Below are positions 1 through 5,225 of a stretch of DNA of 5,783 bases, piece after piece; within the stretch, counting starts at the first letter, position 1; the number at the start of each line of letters is the position of its first letter. The translations under genes were made by a program, and so were the position numbers. This DNA comes from Cyanobacteria bacterium UBA5018. Lineage in GTDB: Bacteria > Cyanobacteriota > Cyanobacteriia > PCC-6307 > Cyanobiaceae. The stretch is taken from the NCBI GenBank assembly GCA_002396505.1, contig DGYA01000105.1, forward strand, positions 10,517-16,299. The letters run 5' to 3'. The notes beneath the pieces are model-generated. The model ran no database searches. It saw nothing but the letters and a program-made list of their open reading frames with translations, and was not told the origin of the DNA.

Positions 1-2
1 TC

Positions 3-305
3 GCCAACGACGTCGCCAAGTATTTCGCCATCCTGCCGGCCCTGTTCGCCGGTGCAGGCCTGGAGGCGCTGAATGTGATGAAGCTGGCCTCACCGCAGTC
101 GGCGATTCTCTCGGCGATGGTGTTCAACGCCCTGATCATTCCGGCCCTGGTGCCGCTGGCCCTGAAGGGGGTTCAGTTCCGGCCGCTCAGTGCCGACCAG
201 TTGCTGCGGCGCAACCTCCTGGTATTCGGCGCCGGGGGCGTGGTGGCTCCGTTTGTGGGCATCAAGCTGATCGATCTGGCGATCGGCGCCCTGCGGCTGG
301 TTTGA
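3..305 (+). CDS. kdpB: Potassium-transporting P-type ATPase subunit KdpB, C-terminal end (5' truncated by window)
   Basis: The last 100 residues of the catalytic subunit of the Kdp K+ pump, an inner-membrane P-type ATPase that hydrolyses ATP to drive K+ uptake through KdpA. The frame opens with ANDVAKYFAILPALF, the start of the family's fifth membrane helix. Its Asp and Lys (fragment residues 3 and 6) correspond to the E. coli helix-5 pair (D583/K586) implicated in coupling ATP hydrolysis to transport. SPQSAILSAMVFNALIIPALVPLALKG and the Arg-Arg-Asn before the last helix follow, matching E. coli KdpB nearly to its end, with a TGA stop. The phosphorylation (DKTGT) and nucleotide domains lie outside the window. 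The length after helix 5 is normal, so only the window edge truncates it. It is the upstream member of the kdp operon. Confidence 0.97.
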   Translation, partial: ANDVAKYFAILPALFAGAGLEALNVMKLASPQSAILSAMVFNALIIPALVPLALKGVQFRPLSADQLLRRNLLVFGAGGVVAPFVGIKLIDLAIGALRLV

Positions 306-389
306 CGCCTTCTCGCTGTTCCGTTAACCAATCTCGGCGATTCTCGTTTTCAACAACCCCGTTTTCAGTCACCCGCTCCAAACCATCCC
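306..389 (+). other. kdpB-kdpF intergenic spacer with an imperfect 15-bp tandem repeat
   Basis: This 84-base pyrimidine-rich gap is the only sizeable spacer inside the otherwise overlapping kdp gene run. It holds two adjacent 15-bp units, 344-358 and 359-373, matching at 11 of 15 positions and sharing the core CGTTTTCA (345-352 and 360-367). I see no convincing promoter, terminator hairpin or Shine-Dalgarno sequence before the ATG at 390. It could be a regulator site or mRNA processing region, or nothing; the sequence does not decide. Confidence 0.35.
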
Positions 390-578
390 ATGGCCCGCAT
401 TCTGCCCATCCGCTTCTGGCTGCCACTGCTGCTCGTGGCCGGCACCCTGATCGTGGCCCCTCAGCTGCGCCATAGCCAACCACCGCTCCAGAGCCACACC
501 CTGGCCCTGCTGCTCTGCGGCACGGTCGCCCTCTCGGGTTACCTGTTCGCCGTGATCGCACAACCGGAGAAGTTCTGA
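390..578 (+). CDS. kdpF: KdpF-like small membrane protein with an extra N-terminal helix
   Basis: A 62-residue hydrophobic protein between kdpB and kdpC, the slot of KdpF, the roughly 30-residue peptide that stabilises the KdpABC complex in other bacteria. The second predicted helix (about 37-57) and the tail YLFAVIAQPEKF (51-62) look like a KdpF C-terminus, where an aromatic/aliphatic helix ends in a Pro-Glu-(Lys/Arg)-Phe motif. The first helix (about 9-23) and a polar loop (about 24-36) are additional, making the protein about twice the usual length. I recall that Anabaena kdp operons carry an extra ORF called kdpG at this position; I cannot test whether this is its orthologue. The ATG at 390 is the only reasonable start and has no Shine-Dalgarno. 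The stop shares one base with the kdpC start (TGATG), implying translational coupling. Confidence 0.75.
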   Translation: MARILPIRFWLPLLLVAGTLIVAPQLRHSQPPLQSHTLALLLCGTVALSGYLFAVIAQPEKF

Positions 579-1153
579 TGACCATCGCTGCCCAACTCTT
601 CCGGGGATTACGCCTCACCCTGGTGCTCTGGTTGCTCACCGTGGTGGTGATCACCCTGCCGCTGCTAGGCCTGGCCCGGCTGGTGGCACCCGATGCGGCC
701 ACCGGCAGCCTGCTGCGCTCGGGTGACCGGGTGGTGGGCTCGCGCCTGATCGCTCAAGACTTCAGCTCAGCGCGCTACCTGCAGGGCCGCCCGGCCGGTG
801 CCCCCAACCTGGCCGCCAGCAATCCTGAGCTGGCAACACGGGTGGCCGCCGCCGCCAGCCGCTGGCAAAGCGCTGGCGTGGCCCAACCCGCAGCCGATCT
901 CTTGCTGGATTCCGGCTCCGGGGTCGATCCGCACATCAGCCTGGAGGCCGCGCGCCAGCAGCTGCCCCGCCTGGCCCGCGAACGCCAGCTGCCGCTGGCT
1001 GAGCTGGAGCGCCTGATACCCCAGCACCAAGAAGGCCCCCTAGGACTGCAGGCAATCGAGCCCGTGGTGAACGTGCTCACGTTCAATCTGGCACTCGACC
1101 AACTGGCCTCTTCATCCACTACGCAAAGCCCGCCGGTCCCCGCGAGGCGATGA
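578..1153 (+). CDS. kdpC: Potassium-transporting ATPase subunit KdpC
   Basis: The single-span accessory subunit of the KdpFABC K+ pump, thought to assist nucleotide binding by KdpB. The 191-residue length is typical. There is one N-terminal membrane helix (about 12-34), then the family signatures: GSRLIAQDF (54-62) with the following RYLQGRP, SNPEL (81-85), SGSGVDPHIS (112-121) and EPVVNVLTFNLALD (161-174). Residues 175-191 form a Ser/Thr/Pro-rich tail beyond the usual end. The ATG at 578 overlaps the preceding TGA by one base and has GGAG at 566-569, eight bases upstream, so the start is well supported. Its own stop lies inside an ATGA overlap with kdpD, so the two are coupled. No key motif is missing. 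Confidence 0.97.
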   Translation: MTIAAQLFRGLRLTLVLWLLTVVVITLPLLGLARLVAPDAATGSLLRSGDRVVGSRLIAQDFSSARYLQGRPAGAPNLAASNPELATRVAAAASRWQSAGVAQPAADLLLDSGSGVDPHISLEAARQQLPRLARERQLPLAELERLIPQHQEGPLGLQAIEPVVNVLTFNLALDQLASSSTTQSPPVPARR

Positions 1154-2253
1154 TCCGCTCCACCCACCGGCGCGGCCGCCACAAGGTGTTCATCGGCATG
1201 GCGCCTGGCGTAGGCAAGACCTGCCGCATGCTCCAGGAGGGTAAAGAGGTGCTGCGGGAGGGCACCGATGTGGTGATCGGCCTGCTGGAGACCCACGGCC
1301 GCCAGGACACCGCCCGCCAGGCGGAAGGTCTGGAGCAGATTCCCCGCAAGCGCATCCGCTACCAGGGGGTTGACCTCGAGGAGATGGATGTGGCCGCCGT
1401 GCTGGCCCGCCATCCGCAGCTGGTGCTCGTCGATGAACTCGCCCACACCAACCTGCCGGGCAGTGAGCGGCAGAAGCGCTGGCAGGACGTGGAAATGCTG
1501 CTGCTCTCTGGCATTGATGTTTATTCGACTCTCAACATCCAGCACCTCGAAAGCCTCAATGACCTGGTGGCCGAACTCACCTCAGTGGTGGTGCGCGAAC
1601 GCATCCCCAACCGGGTGCTTGAGCTGGCCGATGAGGTGGTGCTCGTGGATGTGACGCCAGAAACCCTGCAGGAGCGGCTCAAGGAGGGGAAGGTCTACGC
1701 GCCTGAAAAGGTGGGCCAGGCGCTGGCCAACTTCTTCCAGCGGCGCCATCTGGTGGCCCTGCGGGAACTGTCTTTGCGGGAGGTGGCTGATCGGGTCGAG
1801 AACGACATCATCCCCGCGATCACGCCCCTGCGGGAACGGGTGATGGTCTGCCTGGCCAATCACCACACCAGCAAACGCCTGTTGCGCCGCGCCGCCCGCC
1901 TGGCCGCCGCGATGGATGCGCCGCTGCTGATGTTGACCGTGCAGGATCCCAATCGCTTTCTCAGCCGCGAAGAATCGCTGATCCAGGAGGAATGCCGCCA
2001 GCTCTGCGAAGACGTGGGCGGCACCTTCCTGCGGGAGGAGAGTGCGGAGATCCTGCCCACCATCGCCCGGGTGGCCCAGGAGAAGCGCATCACCCAGATC
2101 GTGCTGGGACAGACCATGCGCTCACGCTTCAAGGCCCTGTTGCGCAGGCCCCTCTCCGAGCGCCTGCAGCACCAATTGCGCGGACTCAGTATCGACCTGC
2201 ATCTGATTTCAGAAGGCTTGCCGGCCCAGCCGGCGAACGAAGCAGAGCCCTGA
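1150..2253 (+). CDS. kdpD: Short (kinase-less) KdpD: KdpD ATP-binding domain plus Usp domain
   Basis: A 367-residue soluble protein equal to the cytoplasmic N-terminal half of E. coli KdpD, the sensor of K+ limitation and turgor. Visible are the Walker A loop GMAPGVGKT (16-24), ETHGRQDTA (47-55), the Walker B-like LVLVDELAHTN (91-101), GIDVYSTLNIQHLESLND (121-138) and RLKEGKVY (176-183), then a universal-stress-protein-like domain (about 230-352) with VLGQTMRSRF (318-327). The DUF4118 membrane, GAF, HisKA and HATPase parts of full-length KdpD are absent. The end is a clean stop after the Usp domain, not a frameshift. Truncated KdpD of about 365 residues is established in Anabaena, so this is a cyanobacterial form, not a pseudogene. 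It must act with another kinase; the obvious candidate is the overlapping downstream gene. The weak GAGG at 1144-1147 and the ATGA overlap with kdpC suggest coupled initiation. Confidence 0.94.
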   Translation: MIRSTHRRGRHKVFIGMAPGVGKTCRMLQEGKEVLREGTDVVIGLLETHGRQDTARQAEGLEQIPRKRIRYQGVDLEEMDVAAVLARHPQLVLVDELAHTNLPGSERQKRWQDVEMLLLSGIDVYSTLNIQHLESLNDLVAELTSVVVRERIPNRVLELADEVVLVDVTPETLQERLKEGKVYAPEKVGQALANFFQRRHLVALRELSLREVADRVENDIIPAITPLRERVMVCLANHHTSKRLLRRAARLAAAMDAPLLMLTVQDPNRFLSREESLIQEECRQLCEDVGGTFLREESAEILPTIARVAQEKRITQIVLGQTMRSRFKALLRRPLSERLQHQLRGLSIDLHLISEGLPAQPANEAEP

Positions 2254-3260
2254 TGGTCCCCCCCCCCCTGCCGATCAGCCTGGTGTGGGCAATCTGGCTT
2301 GCGATTCTGCTGGTGGAGCTGGCGACGCCTCCGGATGTGGTGCTCGGCATCCTCTACGGGGTGCCCCTGTTGCTAGGCGCGTCGCAGCGCACAGGGCGGC
2401 AGGCCTGGCGGTTTTTGCTGATCTGCTGTGCGGTCACCCTGGTGAACCTGCTGCTGCCACGGCCGATTGATCACAACCTGGTTGTGGTGCTGGTCAATCG
2501 CCTGCTCGTTTGCTCAGGCCTGGCGGCAACCACAGCGCTGGTGGTTCGTAACCAGACCCTGCAACAGCAGCGCACCGAGCTGAACGTTGAACTGGCCGAA
2601 ACGCAACTTCGTAGTGATGTAATCGCCACTCTTGCCCACGACCTCAAAACGCCGGTGCTCGGGACACTTGCTTCCCTGACGATGCTGGAGAAAGTGCCGG
2701 CGGTGGAAGCGATCCGCAACAGCCAGCAGCGCTGTCTGCGCCTGATCAACGACCTGCTGGAGGTGTTCCGGGCTGAGCAGGAGGGACTCCAGATGCATTT
2801 GCAACCCTGCGATCTGCTGGCCATTGCCCAGGAGGCGGTGAGCACGGTGGAGCCGATTGCCGCCCAACGGCAGATCACCCTGGTGCTGCGCCAGCCCCAG
2901 GCAGGTCTGAACCAGATGGCGTTGAAAGCCGATCCTTCCCTGCTCCGCCGCCTGATCGAAAACCTGCTGCTCAATGCGGTGCACCACAGCCTGCGCGGCC
3001 AGCGAGTGTGGCTGCAGCTGAGCCACCAGCCTGGGAGCTGGCAGGTGGATGTACGCGATGGCGGCGCTGGCTTTCCACCAGAGGAACTGCCAAAGCTGTT
3101 TCAACGCTTCTCACAGACCGACAGCGGCGCCCGCGGCTCCGGCCTGGGGCTTTATCTCTGCCGGCTGATCAGCGCAGCCCACGGAGGAAGTATCAGCGCC
3201 AGCAACTGCCCCGGCGGTGGCGCCAAGGTTGTGGTGCAGCTGCCTGAGGCGGAGGTTTAA
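2253..3260 (+). CDS. Four-helix membrane sensor histidine kinase, probable kinase partner of short KdpD
   Basis: A 335-residue histidine kinase. Four hydrophobic segments (about 8-22, 27-43, 53-69, 76-97) form a compact membrane module without a sizeable extracytoplasmic domain. A short coiled coil (about 99-122) leads to the HisKA H-box AHDLKTP with H129 as phosphoacceptor. The ATPase domain has the N box (N237, N241 in ENLLLNA), DGGAG (269-273), KLFQRFS (281-287) and GSGLGLYL (295-302), all intact. The ATG at 2253 overlaps the kdpD stop by one base (TGATG). The frame stays open upstream to 1992, but that stretch lies wholly inside kdpD, so I reject the longer start. The second to sixth codons run through 11 consecutive C, giving Pro-Pro-Pro. 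Order and overlap suggest it replaces the missing transmembrane/kinase half of KdpD. An independent environmental sensor carried in the operon is the alternative. Confidence 0.92.
   Translation: MVPPPLPISLVWAIWLAILLVELATPPDVVLGILYGVPLLLGASQRTGRQAWRFLLICCAVTLVNLLLPRPIDHNLVVVLVNRLLVCSGLAATTALVVRNQTLQQQRTELNVELAETQLRSDVIATLAHDLKTPVLGTLASLTMLEKVPAVEAIRNSQQRCLRLINDLLEVFRAEQEGLQMHLQPCDLLAIAQEAVSTVEPIAAQRQITLVLRQPQAGLNQMALKADPSLLRRLIENLLLNAVHHSLRGQRVWLQLSHQPGSWQVDVRDGGAGFPPEELPKLFQRFSQTDSGARGSGLGLYLCRLISAAHGGSISASNCPGGGAKVVVQLPEAEV
2258..2268 (+). repeat. C11 homopolymer tract at codons 2-6 of the histidine kinase
   Basis: Eleven consecutive C lie three bases after the ATG and encode the Pro-Pro-Pro at residues 3-5. 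Loss of one C would shift the frame to a TAG at 2374-2376; gain of one would lead to the TGA at 2468-2470. Either would remove the kinase. The tract could slip in replication, transcription or sequencing. Confidence 0.9.
3251..3255 (+). promoter_or_regulatory. Shine-Dalgarno GGAGG for the response regulator
   Basis: A perfect GGAGG sits in the last codons of the kinase gene, seven bases before the GTG at 3263. It fixes that GTG as the regulator start and is the clearest ribosome binding site in the operon. The regulator may therefore be translated more strongly than the kinase, whose start lacks a good site. Confidence 0.8.
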
Positions 3261-3262
3261 CC

Positions 3263-3889
3263 GTGCGGCTGCTGCTCATTGAGGACGACCAGGCCTACCA
3301 GCTGGCCATGGCTGCCCATCTCCAAGGGTGCGCTGGGGTTGAGCAGGTGCACGTGGCTGGCGATGGCGAACAGGCCCTGGAGTTGCTGGAGAGCAAGCCC
3401 ATCGATCTGGTGCTGCTGGATCTGGTGCTGCCGGGGATGGGGGGCCTGGCCACTTGTAGGTACATCACCAAAACCAGCGCCATTCCGGTGTTGATCATCA
3501 CCAGTCAGGACGATCCCGATTGGGTGCAGAAGATCTGGCAGGCGGGCGCCCGCGGCTATCTCCACAAGGAGCGGGCCTTTGAACAGGTGGAGATGGCACT
3601 GGCTTCCTTATTGGCGGGCGCCAGTTGGTGGGACCACAAAGCCACGGCTGCCTTGCAGGCTTTATCAGGATCCAGATCTCCCCGGCGAGCTGATCACGCC
3701 AAACATCTCGACAGCCTCACTTCGCGGGAACGGCAGGTGCTGGCCTGCATTGCCGAGGGGGATGACAACCGCACCATCGCCCTACGCCTGGCAATCGGGG
3801 AAGGCACCGTGCGCAGCCATGTGCACGTGCTTCTCCACAAGCTCCAAGTCAGCAACCGCACCCAGGCCGCCCTGCTCTGGCTGGCCTGA
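3263..3889 (+). CDS. NarL/LuxR-type response regulator, candidate functional replacement of KdpE
   Basis: A 208-residue two-domain response regulator. The receiver domain (about 1-118) has the acidic pocket E7/D8/D9, the phosphoacceptor D53 in LLDLVLPGMGG, T80 and K102 (YLHKE), all in place. A linker (about 133-149) leads to a C-terminal LuxR/NarL helix-turn-helix (about 150-205) with LTSRERQVL (152-160), IAEG, TVRSHV and KLQVSNRTQA. It should be a DNA-binding regulator activated by the adjacent kinase. The GTG start is two bases after the kinase TAA, behind GGAGG at 3251-3255. Canonical KdpE has an OmpR/winged-helix output domain, so this is not an ordinary KdpE, and I leave the symbol empty. 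The kdp operon is the likely target by position only. It is the last gene of the run; no clear intrinsic terminator follows. Confidence 0.93.
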   Translation: MRLLLIEDDQAYQLAMAAHLQGCAGVEQVHVAGDGEQALELLESKPIDLVLLDLVLPGMGGLATCRYITKTSAIPVLIITSQDDPDWVQKIWQAGARGYLHKERAFEQVEMALASLLAGASWWDHKATAALQALSGSRSPRRADHAKHLDSLTSRERQVLACIAEGDDNRTIALRLAIGEGTVRSHVHVLLHKLQVSNRTQAALLWLA

Positions 3890-3900
3890 CCCGCGTCATG

Positions 3901-3964
3901 CCCCCCCCACCACCAAATTCCTCCCCAACAACTCCCCAACAACTCCCCACCAACTCCCTAACCA
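3901..3964. repeat. 11-bp tandem repeat with G-quadruplex potential between convergent genes
   Basis: The spacer between the regulator and rlmN holds a C8 run (3901-3908) and about four 11-bp units: 3921-3931 and 3932-3942 identical (CTCCCCAACAA), 3943-3953 with one change, 3954-3964 diverged. On the minus strand, the rlmN sense strand, the units give four runs of three or four G separated by exactly seven bases each (complements of 3956-3958, 3945-3948, 3934-3937 and 3923-3926), meeting the usual G3+N1-7 quadruplex rule. The first run includes the G of the rlmN TAG. On the plus strand it is a C/A-rich 3' untranslated region. Function is unknown; I see no hairpin terminator here. Confidence 0.8.
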
Positions 3965-5061
3965 GCCACCAGCCCCGTGGCATGGCGGCGGCGCAGTTGA
4001 CCGCAGGCGGCGTCGGCATCGAGGCCGCGGCTGGCGCGCACGCTTACGGCGATATGGCGTCGCTGCAGCAGCTGGCGAAAATCCTCCACCGCCCGGGGGG
4101 TGGGTCGCTGGAAGCTCTCCTCGGCGATCGGGTTGTAGGGGATCAGGTTTACATGGCTCTGGAAGCCGCGCAGTAGCTGAGCCAGCTCTTCTGCGTGGCG
4201 CGGCTGGTCGTTGAGACCCCCCAGCAGGATGTATTCAAAGCTCAATCTTCTGCCGGTGATCGCCACGTAACGGCGGCAATCTTCCAGTAAAGATTGCAGG
4301 GGATAGGCATGGGCGGTGGGGATCAGTTCCTGGCGCAGCTGTTGGTTGGGGGCATGCAAACTCACCGCCAGGGTGAATTGGGCCCGCCCCAACCTTTGCA
4401 GTGTCCGCTCCGCCAACTGGGGCAGGGTGTGGGCCACGCCCACGGTGCTGAGGGTGATCTGGCGTTGGGCCATACCCAAATCGCCGCAGAGGCAGTCAAT
4501 TGCATCTAGCACCGCCTCGATATTTAGCAGCGGTTCGCCCATGCCCATGAACACCACATGGCTGGGGCGCTCGCCCATCACCTCGCGCACACTGAGCACC
4601 TGGTCGACAATTTCGTGCACCGCCAGCGAGCGCTGCAGGCCCCCCTTGCCGGTGGCGCAGAAGCTACAGGCCATCGGACACCCCACCTGGCTGCTGACGC
4701 AGACGGTGAGGCGCCCCTCAGCCGGGATGCCCACGGTTTCGATGCTGAGCCCGTCGTGGGTGCTGAGCAGCAATTTGGTGGTGGCATCGCGGGCGACGCT
4801 GCGGTGCAGCTCCCGAGAACGGCCAATCCAGTCGCCCGCCCCAGCCGGAGGGTGGGCCAGCAGCTGCTGACGAAAGCCCTTGGGCAGCACCGAGATCTCA
4901 TCGAGACTGCGGGCCCCCTTGGCATAGAGCCAATCGTGCAGCTGCCGGCCGCGAAAGGCGGCCTGGCCATGGCCAACCGCCCACTGCTCCAGCTCCGCCA
5001 AGCCCATGCCCAGCAGCGGCTTGGCGGCAGTGGCCGATGCCGCTGCCGGTGTCAGGGCCAC
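3958..5061 (-). CDS. rlmN: Dual-specificity 23S rRNA/tRNA adenine-C2 methyltransferase RlmN
   Basis: A radical-SAM enzyme that methylates C2 of A2503 in 23S rRNA and of A37 in some tRNAs, supporting translational fidelity. The 367-residue length is typical. The N-terminal domain has FRGRQLHDWLY (36-46). The [4Fe-4S]/SAM motif is CPMACSFC with C128, C132 and C135, followed by ATGKGG; GMGEPLLN (173-180) binds SAM, and VSLHAPN and IPYNP are conserved. C353 in DADAACGQLR is the equivalent of the E. coli methyl-carrying C355, so both halves of the mechanism are intact. I chose the GTG at 5061 because the conserved PLLG (15-18) lies before the next possible start, Met19 (ATG at 5007-5005). The GTG lies ten bases inside hli and has no clear Shine-Dalgarno. 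The TAG stop falls in the G-rich tandem repeat. Confidence 0.96.
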   Translation of the reverse strand: MALTPAAASATAAKPLLGMGLAELEQWAVGHGQAAFRGRQLHDWLYAKGARSLDEISVLPKGFRQQLLAHPPAGAGDWIGRSRELHRSVARDATTKLLLSTHDGLSIETVGIPAEGRLTVCVSSQVGCPMACSFCATGKGGLQRSLAVHEIVDQVLSVREVMGERPSHVVFMGMGEPLLNIEAVLDAIDCLCGDLGMAQRQITLSTVGVAHTLPQLAERTLQRLGRAQFTLAVSLHAPNQQLRQELIPTAHAYPLQSLLEDCRRYVAITGRRLSFEYILLGGLNDQPRHAEELAQLLRGFQSHVNLIPYNPIAEESFQRPTPRAVEDFRQLLQRRHIAVSVRASRGLDADAACGQLRRRHATGLVAG

Positions 5062-5225
5062 ACCAGCAGGCCGTGGCCCAGCAGCACCTCCGCCACCAGC
5101 AGGGCAATAAAGCCGAGCATGGCCGCCCGGCCATTCAGCTTTTCAGTGTGGCTATGGAACCCGAAGCGGGGTAAACGCCGCTGGGGGATGGGGGTGCCCA
5201 GGGCGGTGAGCTTGGCGTTGGTCAT
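5052..5225 (-). CDS. hli: High-light-inducible protein (one-helix chlorophyll a/b-binding-like, Hli/Scp)
   Basis: A 57-residue thylakoid protein of the cyanobacterial Hli (small CAB-like) family, which binds chlorophyll and carotenoid to protect photosystems and chlorophyll synthesis from excess light. The single helix carries the ligand motif ExxNGRxAMxGF (E28, N31, R33 to F39), and the protein ends in LLGHGLLVWP. The N-terminal 20 residues are polar and basic. The ATG at 5225 is the natural start; an in-frame TTG at 5309 would run through the upstream inverted repeat and is unlikely. The gene lies between rpoC2 and rlmN on the same strand, an arrangement I recall from marine picocyanobacteria, and its last ten bases overlap the chosen rlmN start. 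I found no HLR1-type (GTTACA direct repeat) RpaB site upstream, so light control is not shown by the sequence. Confidence 0.93.
   Translation of the reverse strand: MTNAKLTALGTPIPQRRLPRFGFHSHTEKLNGRAAMLGFIALLVAEVLLGHGLLVWP

Noticed and set aside
99..345. Exact 12-base direct repeat TCGGCGATTCTC at 99-110 and 334-345
   Set aside because: A single 12-base match is about what chance gives in a window of this size, and one copy is within kdpB coding sequence.
775..1545. Long open frame on the minus strand opposite kdpC/kdpD
   Set aside because: It is a high-GC shadow: both plus-strand genes match known families throughout, and the antisense product has no recognisable motif or start signal.
1992..2252. 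An 87-codon in-frame upstream extension of the histidine kinase
   Set aside because: It lies entirely within kdpD in another frame, its translation is Arg/Pro/Ala-rich without domain character, and the ATG at 2253 overlaps the kdpD stop as elsewhere in this operon.
1150..2253. kdpD as a pseudogene truncated by mutation
   Set aside because: All motifs are intact, the end is a normal stop at the Usp boundary, and short KdpD of similar length is established in Anabaena.
3890..3957. C-rich, G-poor 3' region as a Rho utilisation site
   Set aside because: Composition fits, but cyanobacteria generally lack Rho, so this explanation is unlikely.
3921..3964. Short CRISPR-like array
   Set aside because: The units are directly adjacent without spacers and only 11 bp long; it is a simple tandem repeat.
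3579..4214. 211-codon plus-strand frame across the regulator, the repeat and the rlmN 3' end
   Set aside because: It is out of frame with the clear LuxR-type regulator and antisense to rlmN; its product is Pro/Arg/Gly-rich and lacks domains.
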